A stretch of 64,000 bases of DNA from Urechis unicinctus (GCA_034190875.2 CM067349.1:30616020-30680019), one strand, 5' to 3'; shown: positions 13,573 to 27,308, counted from the stretch's first letter. Notes: a model not told the origin generated them from the letters alone. Translations and numbers: made by a program.

Positions 13573-16500
13573 GCTGCAGACAGCGAGGCCTTCATGTACA
13601 CGAACACAGCATGTGGTTCAATAGCATCAGTAACCGCTGTAGCGGAGAATAGCGTCCAAACGTGAGGAGCAATCTTCTTCACCACGATTGGCCATATGCA
13701 TCCATACGCATCCAATTACAGGATAACTGGCACTTCCGGTGGTTTAGTAGATGAAGCTGAGGGAAACAATAAAAAAGATTGCGAACTGAATTTATGTGAT
13801 TTCTGCCTCCCAACTACAGTCAACAAACCGTGTGAATTCAATTATCTAGGTTTCACTGAAGAAGGCAAAATGGGTACTACTCCCATATCACGGGGACTAA
13901 CCAAGGCAAACTAAAACATTGAAGCTTGATTGAACAAGCAAACCTGAGGTCAGTTACACTTCTCCTTTACAGAGAAAGTATTGAGAAAGGATGCGAGAGA
14001 AGGATCAGTTAAATGCAAAGGCTGTAAGATTTAGACATCCCCTTTGTTGGTTAATTGGCGTCGCTACCTTTCGCACCACTTTCAAACTATCCATTTACCC
14101 ATTCACTCACTTGATTAAATTCACTGATGTGCCATCAATGGCGAAATATAAAGGAATCATTTGGAATTTTAAGCTACGCCGAACGGTTAGGTATTGGTAG
14201 AGCTAGTTTCTAGTATATATCAAAATAGCAGTGGTTGCTGGCATGAATTACCCCTCTTATTTAATACCGACCGCTCTTCACAAAGGCAGTTTTTATACAT
14301 TGGTGTGGATGTGAGAGGAGATCGATTCACGTAGGGGAACCATGGTGAATATATGAAGCATTAAACAGGTATGATTATCAATACAATCTTGTTATATAAA
14401 GACTGAACCAATCGAGTCCAGGTTTTATGAGTTTAATAATAAATGTTCAAGTTTGTCAACAAACACAGTTAACCAGCTTAATGCTACATTGTATTCAAAG
14501 ACAAACACCAAACCTAACCCTACCAACTATCAGGTCAGTGGCAGAAGCAGGTTCTTCGTCATAAACATCGTTCCTGCCCTCATCCCCTTTCCTGGAAGTG
14601 TAATTCATTCAGATTAGCACATCTGTGTTAACAAACAGCGTAGGTGCTGTGTTTACTTAATTTCCTATTGGGTGTGGTACCTATTTGCATGGCAGCACTC
14701 ACTAGAGTTGTCAGCAGATGAATGTGTGTACAGATCCAGCTGACATCAACAGTTGTATAACAGATCAAGCAACGGTGAAAGTTATGCCAACCAGCCATGG
14801 TACATATCTCGCTAAGTCAAGCTCCTTCGCGGTTCTGGCTTCATGTGTGGTTCTGTGATTGCCACTAAACTCCCACCCATAAAAACATGGGGTTATTTAT
14901 GAACAATTGTACTGCGACCAGCAGCAGGTGAAGGTCAATTTACAGATAAACGTGTTAAATAAGTAGGCAAACCACAGGAAGGGCGTTATCATATCACATC
15001 TGACCTTAGAGGTATCAGGTACCAGGTAAATGATCCAGGTGTAAGCAGGTTGATCGTCCATTGGTCATTGTGGCAGTGCTGAGTTAGGTTATTAAGTAAC
15101 CTTTTTTCCTTTTTTACATGAACTGCGCTGGTGTAGGTCCAGTCAGTTCATTAAGGATTCTTGATCGGTATAGCGGAGTTATAGTCAGGTAATATTTTGG
15201 GACTATTTTCAATATGCATACATTAACAACGCTGTACAATCGATCGAGCATAAGAACCAATCATTTCACAATCAGCACCCATTAACATCCACATGGTAAA
15301 CATGATATCAAATGAGTTGTTAATAACCCAAAAGGAGGCAACCACTAATACTAGATCTTTCAATGTCACTTTCATATTAGGTTGGTATCAGTAACAATCT
15401 ACTCGCCATAAACATACCTTGTCCGGTCTGGAATTAACAGCAATGTTCCCATTTAATCAGAATATTTACCCGATGTAACCGAACAAGATAAGGCACATAT
15501 GATAAGTCTTAGCTACTCGAGCAACTTATATTTCAAGATCAGATATTTGCCTCGTATATCCTACAACCTTGATACATAAATTCGCGTAATGGTCCCATCC
15601 TTCTTTACTTATATATAACATATAGCCAAAGTATGTTACATGTTACATTAGTTTGTCGTTTTGGTGCTTCAGATCATCAAGGTTTATTAATACTCAATCT
15701 TCATCTTAGGTAGTTTCGTTACAGGTGCTTGTAGCATTGGCTACCATGAAGAGGTAACTTCAGGTAACACGGCCGCTGTGCTCCCAATGAGGTGTTTGCT
15801 CATGGTAATATAACCGGCAGGTACATGTTTTACGATGAGAGCAAGGGGATGTAACTGTGTTGTACAGAACCTAAATATGCAACATATATGATTCTAATAG
15901 AGATTATATGTAACATGAAGGCATTCATGGCTTTGATGGGGACATTTGCCAAGTACACAGGCTGCAAGTCTTGTTTTTCTTTTGTTAAGAATAAAGGTCA
16001 GGAAAAGTTCAAGACACGCTGTGCTTGTTTTATCATATCTGTGAAATCAAATTGTAACTGACATTTGGTTAGAATTTGCCATACCATGATAATTGGCATT
16101 GCTCATAGCTTAACGTTAAGACCACGTGCATTAGATGCCAGAAGACGGCTATTTGTTTGCGTGCGTTTTTCTATGTGCATCAATCAGTCATCATACATAT
16201 CTTAGTCATTTACGAGTATTCAATACGAAATGACTGCTCACGATTCTTCCAAAGGGTACAACTCCGAACATTGCGTCAACACAAGGGTTCCACCCAGTCG
16301 CAGGAAAAGCTTAAGTAAGATATGTATTGTGCGCAGGCCACGTGTAAACCGCTAACAAATCATCGCTGATCTTAAAGACACCCGTTCAATTGAGATCTAC
16401 CTTATGAAACCACATTTCTATTTCCAAAGATGATTGGGAACAGATCATCATTAACTAACGGTGATGACGCTGATAGTACTGGTGCATTTGGTTCCCTCAG

Positions 16501-19370
16501 AAATGACAAATAATTTGTATTGGTGGAGATAATAAATAAACTTTACACACAGCCTCTGGACATGTATGGGATACATGTCCAGAGGCTGTGTGTAAACCAT
16601 TTTAGCAGTTGGTTTTATCACCTCTAGTGAAAGCTGAGTGCTACATCCGTAGCTTTTAGCTTTTGGGGCAGAGGGTCAGTTGCTGACGAAAGGATGATGT
16701 GGCAAACATTGCTACATCCTACAGTTGTGTATTTAGAGGGGTTGTGCTTACATAAACCTTTGTTGGGGAGCCCCACGTGTTCTGACATTAATACTGATTG
16801 CTAGTGGCTGGGTTCTCAAATTGTATGTAGTTCGACGTCTTCTGTCTTCTTAATATCATCTGGAAACAAGCAGGTCAGAATGAAAGGTTTCCATGTGTCA
16901 TCAATTACATAACCTAAGGTTGGGTTCCATGTGGTGCAGATGATGCCTCGGTATTTGCGTTGTAAGCCGTGGTGCTGTAGGAAATGACAACATGCAGTGT
17001 AATTCCGTCTGCCGTGATAATGAGAGTTGCAAAACCTTTGATGGCAAATAATCAGATTATCTGACGTTCGGTCTACGCGTTATATAATAGTGATCAAGCC
17101 GAAAGCCTACTTTTATCTATATGATTTGCATACGTGAGAGTAAACGAGAAGCGGTCTTTGGTTTGTATGTGAAATCAATTCTCGTAGAATAAACATAAGC
17201 ATCACATACATTAAACACAGAATAATTTGATAACAATTATGTTATGATTTTATAATTTGATTCTATTTTGCTCGTATGATGTGCTCAACAATTGTGTTAT
17301 CGAGTTTCACCTGGGTGGCATTTCGATCACATCAAACGTTCCACTATATCAAGCTTCCATCTTCACTCCAGTAATAGTGAATGTGGCAAAAATGTGACAT
17401 TCCACTATAAGCAATTCACAAAATACTGTAGGTTAATAAGACTCATTGCAAACACACTTCGTTTTACCAATACAAACACAGTCACGAGTTAATATCGATG
17501 CCGTTTGCTCTGAACTGCAATATGGTGTTGTTGATCCCATATCCAGGCATGAAGCCTGCTGTATTGTTCAAATGTTACTCACTTGTCGTACATTATACTC
17601 GTTAGTAAATTGTACAATGCAGCCGTCCGGCCGCCACATCGAGAAGCTTGTGCAGACTTAACTTGATGCGGGTCAGAATCTATCATTGGAAGGGAACGAT
17701 GGTGTTATGTAGAGGAATATATGCATAATAAGGTCCATGTGGTGCATTGTGGAGACATAAAGATCGTAAAACTCTTCAAACTTAAATTGGTTTTAAGATC
17801 TGTTTTATTCTAAACGGACAACAGGTGATACAGAGCATATTCTGTTCAATGCACCATTAAGTCAAAAGCCTGATGAAGCCAAACTAAACGTCGCCATCAT
17901 ATTCAACCTGTCACATTACTCAGGTAGAACCAACAAGACGGGTTCTTCTGATATATCATAGCCATTATATTATATTGTGATGTTTGCTTGGCTGCTCTTC
18001 TCATTGCCTAGTTTACGCCACGATGGAATCCTCTTTTGGAAAAAGTCATATATTGTCATTTATGTGGAGCAATAAACAAGTTGAATGCCTGAATTTTTGG
18101 TGTCTGATATATAATGTCTCACAGACTGCGAGGATTTACTGATTCACTGATTGACGGATTCTAACTATGCATTAAGGCTGTTTAACTTTATTTGACCAGC
18201 TCAAAGAGGTATGCAAATATTAAGCTGTAAGTATTACATGTTACCTCGCAGATAGACATTAATGAAAAACTAGTATAGCCAGGTACAATGACCGCAATGT
18301 TGATATTTGTATATCTGCGGAAGTAATACAAATACTAGTGTTTTCAGCCAATGTTACAATGAAATAATAATAGTAGAACTATTTACACTATCAGCCGCGC
18401 CATGTTAACCAAGTTTGGCTTTTGTAGTTATTTGCAGGCAATTGCGTTCAGACAGGGCAATCATGACGCGTCAATTATTACACTGTAACGTCGCCTCACA
18501 GTGAGACAAACATTGGATTGCCGTTCGATAGACGTCGATGATGATGTTGATGGTTATAGCATATTTTGAACAATATTTTCACCATTTGCCTTACATATAC
18601 AGATAGCAAATGTGTTTGTGTTGTCATGATTACATAATAAGATGGAGGAGGGTGATGGTGTTCTGAGGTTCGTGTATATTGTTATTGTCTGAAGAAATTA
18701 CAAATGTTGATACTCAACATATTAATATCAGACACCTTTCTTGAACCTGAGGTTGTGATCATATACTCTGATAACACGAATAGGCAACCAATAAATAAAC
18801 GAACAACTGTCTCATGCCCATATTGAAGAGGTTGGCTGCTATAAATACTTTGAATAGAACAGTCACCATGCAATGCCAGCAATTGTAAAGAAAACAGGAT
18901 GCTATGCTGAGATCTGACTGCGGCCTGGGTAGAGACAGAAAATAATTTCAATTAATATTTATTCTGCTAGGTCGTGACGCAAATTTGAATGCTGTTTCTT
19001 ACCACATACAATGCTATTGACTCCCTGATAACCGACTGACAATAGCACGAGCCAGTGTGATGATCACTATGTAAATATTTCCTGGACACCTATCGCAAAC
19101 GTCTTCAGAACTATCGAACTCTTGTAGCTCACTTACATCTTAGGATTCTGGAGAGGCTCGTTGTTCGGCAGGTGCAAACGTTGGTATTATACAATGGTTC
19201 AAACAATAATCACGCGAGATTCGTGTTTCGCGCAGGAAAACATACCTGTAGTTGGTGCATCTTACCTGTCAATTGATAATTCATTGCGGAAGCATTCTTC
19301 CGGACGCGACTTCCACAGACCCATAATGGCTTTACTGGAGGTAGTACTGCGTTCATAGAACAAAGGTTAT
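13573..19370 (+). repeat. Modular unit copy B (about 5.8 kb)
   Basis: The tandem partner of copy A, in the same orientation and marker order. Compared with A it keeps about 200 bp near 14,600-14,780 that A has lost and that copy C (30,200-30,380) also keeps. It lacks about 400 bp that A carries near 11,700-12,200. It contains a long hairpin at 16,542-16,596 that is not in A. No gene is supported. Confidence 0.75.
16542..16596. repeat. Perfect 25-bp inverted repeat with 5-nt loop
   Basis: The left arm 16,542-16,566 ('tttacacacagcctctgg' then 'acatgta') is exactly complementary to the right arm 16,572-16,596, with loop 'tggga'. The equivalent position in copy A (about 10,480-10,510) has a single 'cctctgggcatgaatagg' and no second arm, so the palindrome arose in copy B. 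Confidence 0.9.
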
Positions 19371-20211
19371 ATACTATACACGACGCTCGTGTGTTACACC
19401 ATGTGTATTATAATCCATCGTTCAGTCATATAATTTGATACTTACCCGTCACTAGCTCATCGAAATATTGAACCTGCAATCCAATAACTACGACGCATAT
19501 GTATCAAGTACAGTCAGGACCCATCAATGCTTTGATACTCTATTAATTTCTATCAATATAAAACAGACTAAAATAAGCGGTCAATGATTGACAGGAATTA
19601 TTTATTTTCAAGGAAGGATTATCACACGGTTACCAGACACCTTTAATCAAATTTGATGTTCAATTATCTCTTTATTTCCAGCGCTTTAATGAATATCATA
19701 TCATGATTATCTGTGTTAAACTATTGAAAATCTGATAACTCGTTAGTTGTTAGTTTAAAAGCATCGATTGTGAGTAGGGACAGATAACCGCTCATTCTTA
19801 AACAATTCGTATTTTACAAATACACCCCATTTGCCGAATGCTGTCACGATCCTGCTGATGAGGTTGACAACTGACACAGGCATGTTTAATATGAGAGGGC
19901 TATGAAGCATGCATGGGGGTCACGACGTGTCTTTTCTGAAGGTCGTTTATATTTGACTGTTTATACCCATGTATACAAATATGACCTAATTACAAACTCG
20001 GTTAGCTGCTGCGTCCATATCCTTCCTCGCTATACCAATCAAGATTTCTTACTGCACTGTTTCGATCTAAGCTAACATAGATATTTCCGGAAAAGCTACA
20101 ACAGCAGCGTCACCGAGGACATTTCGAGTAAACAAACACCATCCAAAATACAAAATGCGTAAATCGTCAACACGTACATGCTACCAGTTGCCAATGAGGT
20201 CAGGTATGCAG
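19371..20211. repeat. Diverged link between copy B and unit I
   Basis: No gene is supported. Weak similarity ('tcatcgaaatattgaa' near 19,457) to the block at 49,270 and 37,780 that precedes other copies suggests this is an older, eroded repeat segment. Confidence 0.35.
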
Positions 20212-20325
20212 TGTTAAATTAACCTTAACTGATGCTGGCTGCAGTCCAACTACTATAAATAAACCGACGTTAAATTAGATGGAAGTTGCGGGCCCAAAAG
20301 AGCCGTAAAAAAGCATGATTTTGTG

Positions 20326-20400
20326 AGACTTTTTAACATGGCTGGTTAGCATAATGTTACTTGATATTGTATACAGCTATTGACGTCAGCTGGGTATAAA
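20326..20400 (-). repeat. Inverted fragment of the module, unit I
   Basis: The reverse complement reads through 'gctgacgtcaatagctgtat' and ends at a 'ccagccatgtt' sequence. It matches the direct-orientation stretch at about 14,737-14,805 in copy B and 30,335-30,400 in copy C. This piece of the module therefore sits in the opposite orientation at the start of the unit. Confidence 0.6.
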
Positions 20401-20808
20401 TGTTTGCGACTGAATGTAAATCGTTTCTTATAGCCATATTACCCATTCCCCCGATAACAACTCTTGTGAGCCATACCTTACCAACAGGTTTTGCTTTCTG
20501 CGGGTAATGTACTAACCTCTAAGAAAGGCAGACATACCTAGTATCCTGTATCTGGTGTAAAAGATAAACGCACCCGGTGGGGCGCGGGTTTTCCCCCACA
20601 CCCAAAGAGCAATGCATTCACCAGATGACGTTCTCAAGATGTATAAATGCTATCCCAGCACCAGTTGCTTAAAGATAATTTGTTATTATACCCTTAACTA
20701 AAACAGTATATTTTATGCTGAAGTTATATACACGCTTGACACAATTAACCCAACGCCACAAAGTTACCTTTCAAAGAAAGAATCGCCTGCATATACCTAC
20801 CAATAAAA

Positions 20809-21008
20809 GGTAATATACGTAGAATGCGTTCTGTGAAATTACTCAGCAGTGGGTACTGTGCCTGTTGTCGTGGGGGAGATCTGCTCAAATGCCGAGGTCT
20901 GGTTGTAAACATCATGTAACCAGTTAGGTTATCACACCTGTGCATCGAACGTAAAACCCATGGATCAAAAGGTGACGCACCTCTGTGACCACTGTGCCAC
21001 GAGGATGA
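20809..21008 (-). mobile_element. tRNA-derived SINE, copy in unit I
   Basis: Read on the minus strand, the head is 'cgtggcacagtggt', an A-box-like start. About 30 bp on come 'ttttgatccatgggttttac' and 'gttcgatgc', which are B-box-like. A body with 'aagacctcggcatttgagca'-type sequence follows and runs to about 20,809. A tRNA-like head of this form is typical of animal SINEs. The same element lies at the collinear place in unit II, so it was inserted before the duplication. The open frames reading through it are not genes. Confidence 0.65.
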
Positions 21009-21442
21009 TCCTACCTTGATGATTAAATAGCGTCATTGCAAAATGAGGGTGTCGAGACGTCACATTGAATGGAAAGAAACGGCGAGACAGATCAACAGGT
21101 AGAGCTCATATGTCATGATAGGTGTGATACGACTTAACATAGCTTGCTGCTATGTCACACAGTTAGTGAGCTATGGTGAGTAGCTGCAATCACATCCCCT
21201 TTTAAAGCTCCAAACACTGAGCCACATGAATAATCGAACGCCACAAAATTTTCCAATTCGTGTTTTATGATGTGGCGAGGACGACTGCACATCTTGGCTT
21301 GGTGCCAATCGTTAGGCTTCTATCAAGCTGCATTTTGTTTAGTCCGAACGCAATACGTAATTATCGAATCTAATTATAGAACAGTCAATCACAAAAAAAC
21401 TAGCAGCACACGTGGTTGGCTAATTCCTGTTTATTCTTTCAC

Positions 21443-21450
21443 CCATAGCT
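21443..21450 (+). repeat. Target-site duplication, left (CCATAGCT)
   Basis: CCATAGCT directly precedes the element beginning GCATTTTC and is repeated at 23,719-23,726. Unit II has a single copy at 32,989-32,996, which is the empty site. Confidence 0.8.
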
Positions 21451-23718
21451 GCATTTTCTCCCGCAAGGGGCCGCTTCCTGTCCCTTACAGCATACCCCTT
21501 TCTCATAACTGATTCACCCAGTCCCGAGATTCTCGGGAGTCTCCTTACGCCAAAAACATAGTTCTAAAAATTACTACTCAATACAAGTACACATTCGAGT
21601 CAAATTCTGCACGTGGTTTTACACCACAATCAGTTCGCTGCAAGGTTCGCGAAAACAGTTTTCTTCATATGATTCTAACACCTTGAAATTACGGATGCTA
21701 ATATTAGAAAACTCACGAGTTCTTCACATTCATATTTAACTGTTGGGTTGAAGAAATTGGAGCAATGAAATCAAAAGAAATCACGTGTACACAGACGCGG
21801 TGGGCACGGAAGGGGGTGGGGTAAGATATTCGAAAATGGGTATCATCCAGTCCCTAGCATTTCTGAAGATGAATTAGGATCGTAAAGGGTGTTGATATTC
21901 ATATTTCAAGAAGTGACCGGTTATGCCATTGGAAAATCGGGTGAATGCAATGGGTAATTTAAACGAGGTAATGCTCTCCCAATTTAATTCATCTGCAATT
22001 AAAAATAATAACGCTCTAAAGTTATTGTTTCAATAAACGAAAGGGAAAATTATGGTGTGAATGCATTATCAAAGTTCACTGTTGTGCAACACATAGCCAT
22101 CTTTGTTTTAAAGTTCTGGGAAATTGACACATGGAAAAATCTAACTATCATGGAAAAAATATATTTTATGGTTGGTGGTCATATAATAAAATCAAGTTGG
22201 CTGAAATTGTATGAGTTATGAGAGGTAAAAAACAAAACCTTGCAAATAGTTTGCTGTGAAAGATAAAACATGATTAGAGTTGATAAATGGGCTTGTTTAT
22301 TTAAGCCAGGTGCATTTAAGAAATGGAATAAACAAAAAAAAACATTGCACACAGCAAAGGTGGGGGAGAAAACCACCATGACAACATGAAAAGGTTGTAC
22401 ATTTAAATAAACTACAACAAGACAGGAAAACAGTGGAGGGTGGGATAGGAAAATCAAAATTGTGTGTGCAATGAACAGAGTCACAACAGGAAGTGATTAC
22501 CATCCCTATCGGCTAAGCAATTAGTTAAAAGTCATGTGACCTCCACGCAGGGCAGTAAGCTGTTGGCCAATAGATCACATGAGCATCAAACAAGTATAGA
22601 GAGAGAGAAAGCCAAACATTACGACATTAACAATCGCTATGTCTCCCAACTATATCAAAAGACAGAAATAAGAAACCTGCTTGGCAATATGAATGTAAAC
22701 ACATGAACATGGCATATTGAATCTGCATTTCTTAACAACTGGAGGACCAATCATGCGCACATATAATATCATGCTATTCTAATTTACTAATATTAATATC
22801 TATGCTTTGTGTGTGTAATACATAGAACATGGAAATGGCATCTCTTTTCCACTGAAGTGTTTTGGTCAATCTATTGATACAATTCTCACATAATTAGTAT
22901 TCACAGTCATGGGGCATTTCTATCAAAAATTCAGTCACATTATTCAGAAGCCGAACGTGACAAGGCTTCCTGTCCTCCCCGCACGAAAAGCATAGATGAT
23001 AGTGTCTCAACCTGGACAAGGTTATCTTCATTGGAGTCTGAAATTCTGAAGCACATGGACACAAACAAATGAATACTATTTTATAAAATAAAAACGAGTC
23101 ATTTTTTAATTATGAATTGTGATTCAGTAAGGAAGAACAACTTTGTTCAAGCAGTTTTCGTGACCAACACTTCCAACAAGTAGGCTTTAATTTATGAGAG
23201 AGCATGCCAGAGACCCAGAACCAGACCAGTGGACCCCAAGTTACAGGACAGCAAACATGAATGACCATGTGAACCCTAGTGTGTATACAGCGTATGTAAA
23301 TGCCGTAGAAATCACTGAAAAAATGCATCACTACCATTTCTCCCTCCCTACCCCCCCCTCGGACCCCCCGCGTCAACCACACTGGCATATGCATGCACCG
23401 ATGCGGTGTACTTCTATTTCATCGCTCATTCTTCCAAAATTAACTGAATCGACAATTTGTCACAAAGCCTGCATAATCAACTCTAATTTATTGAATATAT
23501 AAATACAATTACTGAACATTAGTGTGATACATTAAGGTTGACAATTGCTTACCAACGACAGGCTTGATATTTTCCCGATCAGAAACACCGCAAACATTGA
23601 CAGACGCTGCCATCTTGCCATCTTGCTGGAACTACTTTCGGCTCAATCCCATGATTCTTAGAACGAGTTATGCGAAAGGTCAGTGCGAGAGAGCGCGCCA
23701 CATTTCGGGCGAAAATGC
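21451..23718. mobile_element. Non-autonomous DNA transposon, 2,268 bp
   Basis: The left end GCATTTTCTCCCG and the right end (reverse complement GCATTTTCGCCCG) form a 13-bp terminal inverted repeat with one mismatch. The flanks duplicate CCATAGCT (8 bp). If the repeat is taken to start at CATTTTC, the duplication is the 10-bp CCCATAGCTG. Unit II has the uninterrupted site. An 8-bp duplication would fit hAT, P or Merlin-like elements, and 9-10 bp would fit Mutator-like elements; the ends do not decide. No transposase is visible inside: open frames are short and without motifs, and the interior is AT-rich with homopolymer C tracts near 23,350. Confidence 0.8.
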
Positions 23719-23726
23719 CCATAGCT
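23719..23726 (+). repeat. Target-site duplication, right (CCATAGCT)
   Basis: The second copy of the 8-bp target, directly after the inverted-repeat end GAAAATGC. Confidence 0.8.
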
Positions 23727-24509
23727 GCTGTTAGGCGCAGCATTTAATCTTGAATGTTTGTTTTGACGTTTGCATTTGGTTACCAATACTTTTTAACTTG
23801 AAGTTACAGGTAATGCAAGTCAAGTTCCATTTGGGAGTGATGAGCGCACATGTACTTCATTTTTGCATACCTTTGAGAATCAGTCGTACGATTTGCATCT
23901 TTTAGACTCTTTCAACAATCAGAATTGGAACTGAAATAAACTACATTATGTTTATCCCCGAAAAGTCAAGTCAATCGATTTCTTTTTTTATTACATGTAT
24001 AAAACTTGGAAAGTCGTCAATAAATGTTGATTGTGCGTTAGAGCTGCAAATCATTTGTACAGTAATGGTATGTTGTTTTCTGTGCTGTCCCACATATAGA
24101 CAGATACTGGATAAGTATAACAAGATAACAGTCTGATAAACAAAGCAAATTGGCAATTGCATTCATCGCTTTACAACTACATCGTTGACGCATCTTGTCT
24201 ATTTAACAATGTCACAAATATAAGTTGTACTCCTGTGTTATATTGTCAATATTGTTCACCAATCCTATTTTGTCTTTCTCGTATGTCGAACTAATGTAAT
24301 CAATCTCTGCCATAAAGCTGTTTTTGCTACCACTGTGTACAGAAGTATTCTAAACAAGGGATTTGAACTAGATCTTTTTCTATAGATCAAACCAAAGAAT
24401 TATGCTAGTTTTTTATGATATAGTAACATGTAACGGGAGAAAGGTTGATGTGGTACCTGGCAGGTGTCTCCCATGTGTATTTATGCCTTAAAAGCAAGAC
24501 CATAGCTCA

Positions 24510-24680
24510 GCATCGTCATCATCATTACCATCATCACCATCATCATCATTAATATTATTTTCATAATCATCTGCATCATCATCATCTACTTCTTCTTCTT
24601 CTTCTTCTTTTTCTTCTTCTTCTTCTTCTTCTTCTTCTTCTTCTTCTTTTTTTCTTCTTTTTCCTCCTCTTCTTTTTAAT
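24510..24680 (+). repeat. (ATC)n / (TTC)n compound microsatellite, unit I
   Basis: Imperfect CAT/ATC repeats are followed by a CTT run interrupted by T-rich pieces. A homologous but much purer compound tract occurs at 33,796-33,948 in unit II. Confidence 0.9.
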
Positions 24681-26866
24681 CATCACCATCATACCTTGTC
24701 TATCAGGAATCTGTTGCCAGCGATATGTTCATGATGAATCTGTGGTGTGTGCTCGCTCTTTATCTTACTTAACCTTTTCCGTACTCCAAACGGAGTCTAC
24801 ACGTTACCCCATTACCCCATGTGTTTCTAGACGGAAGCTTAGTGCGTAATCGTTTGGGCGAATATGTATAAGCAACTGGTCTGTGCACGATGAATGTTGA
24901 ACACAGATTGGAATATGCCGTACCCGATTTATCTATAATGTATTTAAGCTGCATCCAATTTTTTAAATGGATGTCGGGAATGCAATACAGATTACAAACA
25001 TAACATCCTTAAAGTTTGCTTGTTGGTGCAAGATATTTATTATACTATTGAATCGATAACTTTTGGATTAGACAATCTAGTTGGTGCATATCTACGACTG
25101 GATTTCACATTTAATTGTCTTTTTCTGTCCGTCTACAAAGCTTACAGAACTTGTTGTTGATTTTACTATTGTGTTCAATGTTGTTGCTTATATGCGGCCT
25201 TTAAATAGCCTGCTGTACTCCTGGCGTATTCACTGGTGTAAATATGATTATGTAAACAGATGAAGGAACATAGTTTTTGTAAATCTCAACAAGTTTTGGA
25301 TTGCCGATCCACTTCCTCATACTTATGATTTGGAGAAAATCACATTCAGTCCTAGATGACCTTGATTAAGCCATTAAAAGTACAATGGTAACAGTTGTTA
25401 GACAATCCTATCCGTTATTATTGCGCGGTCGAATTTCGGCTTTATTAAGCACAATTTAACATTTCATCAGCCCTGTTCCAATTGACTATCCATTGCATTT
25501 TCAGTATTATCTATTATTCACACGCTATACAGACCTCGGTTGGTTGATAAGATAATGGCTTACAGGAGTGTCTGAGTAACGATGTATGATTGTTATTCAG
25601 ACAATGCATGTGTTGTTGGTAGAGGTTGATGAGAATACCTACCTAGCAATAACCAGCGATTCTCATTCATGTAGCCCTTCAGTGTTAGTGTTACTCAAAC
25701 TACCCCAAGACAGTGTGATTGTGGGTTGGTTACATTTTACAAGATCAACGAACCATTATGTAACGGACATATACAACATGTGTATTAATTTCCCCGGTTC
25801 ACCTTTTGTTTCATCCCACCTCACGACACTGGGCCACCAAAGCATGCTACCCGACCCGCTCAATTCCTCCACGCAAAGGTCTTCCGCACCACTACCTGGT
25901 AACAATAAAAGTTAGTGATATATGTACGTCCTGCCATTTCCTCTTATCTTGTGTGTGAATGTGTTTATTTCTTGTAAATTGATAAAGAGTATGCATTTTG
26001 ATAAAATCTGGAATTATCGTAAATATGAAATTCACGGAGCATGATAAGTGTACGATGCACGAATGTTTGTCGAGTTTCAACGGCTGGTTAAATATCATTA
26101 ACAAATTTGCAAAACTATTTGAGGTTATTAATCCATTATAGGTTCATATAAGAGAAACGCTCCCGCCAGGAATACGCATACATATGGTGCGAGATGTTTG
26201 TCATGGACACATTAAAACCTTTCATTTGTGGAACAGAAGTTGGAAAGGGCAGGATTCAGTGCTTTCATGATATTTCAAGCTGAAAGGGAGATATCGCAAA
26301 ACTTTTGCATATATGCTACCTCTGTTTTGTTACAAGATCATACGACAGTAGACAATGGATAAGTATCGGCGATGTCAGCATCTGTTACTGGTGATAGGTG
26401 CTTCATCTGTGGAGCGAATTTACATTCGTCATATCTGACTGGTGCTTGCTAAAAGTGGGTTCGGGTATGATGTGTTTATGACGAACATGTAGATTGCGCT
26501 GTCTCTGTGTCTTCCTTTATTGTGTTATCCCCTGGAATGTTGCCGAGCGTTCATATATTTGGCTTTTTGAAAGCTGCGCGAGCAATCAACATCAAAGGTC
26601 GCCTAATGTTTTGTAAAATGTATCAGTGTTGCAGTGGACGAAAATGTTGATCTAAGCGCTGTCTTCTGATAGACTAGCGGCTGATTACGAACTAAGCTTC
26701 CACCCAACAAATGACGTAGAGAAACGCCAGAACACGCGGTGGAATGTTGCCGTGTCCTTATTTAAAGTACGCTTGGTCTAAGGTGAATAAAGTACAGTAT
26801 GGCCTATCAATTCAGCTCATTGGCCTCTTAATATAAAACAAACGTTGTATAGTTGATAGCGATCAT

Positions 26867-27081
26867 GCTGAAGCAGTTGGCAGAGTGCTGTATCCTATCC
26901 TTGGGTGTTGCTGAAGCAGTTGGCAGAGTGCTGTATCCTATCCTTGGGTGTTGCTAAAGCAGTTGGCAGAGTGCTGTATCCTATCCTTGGGTGTTGCTAA
27001 AGCAGTTGGCAGAGTGCTGTATCCTATCCTTGGGTGTTGCTAAAGCAGTTGGCAGAGTGCTGTATCCTGTCCTTGGGTGTT
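26867..27081 (+). repeat. 43-bp tandem repeat, five copies
   Basis: Copies start at 26,867, 26,910, 26,953, 26,996 and 27,039 with the core 'gcagttggcagagtgctgta', followed by a truncated sixth ('gctgaagtgcc'). Copies differ at only a few bases (gctgaag/gctaaag; tatcctatcc/tatcctgtcc). The collinear place in unit II (about 36,893-36,955) has a single, diverged copy. Confidence 0.95.
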
Positions 27082-27308
27082 GCTGAAGTGCCAATCGAAG
27101 ATGCCAATAGCGTTTATTGGGAACATCGCCATTTCCAACGTCTGTGTTTTTCTACGTGCCGCGTTACGTCTGTGTAAGAATCAATACATTCCAATGAACC
27201 ATATGGAAAAGGTTTGGCATGTAGACAATTGCCTGTATATCGTTCACCAAACGTCCTGCATGCATGAAATTTATCTATACTATTGGAATTCACTACATGT
27301 CATATACA

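Noticed and set aside
22179..22503. Minus-strand hydrophobic frames inside the 2.27-kb element as a transposase
   Set aside because: They lack any transposase motif, lie in AT-rich sequence and are only about 100 residues long.
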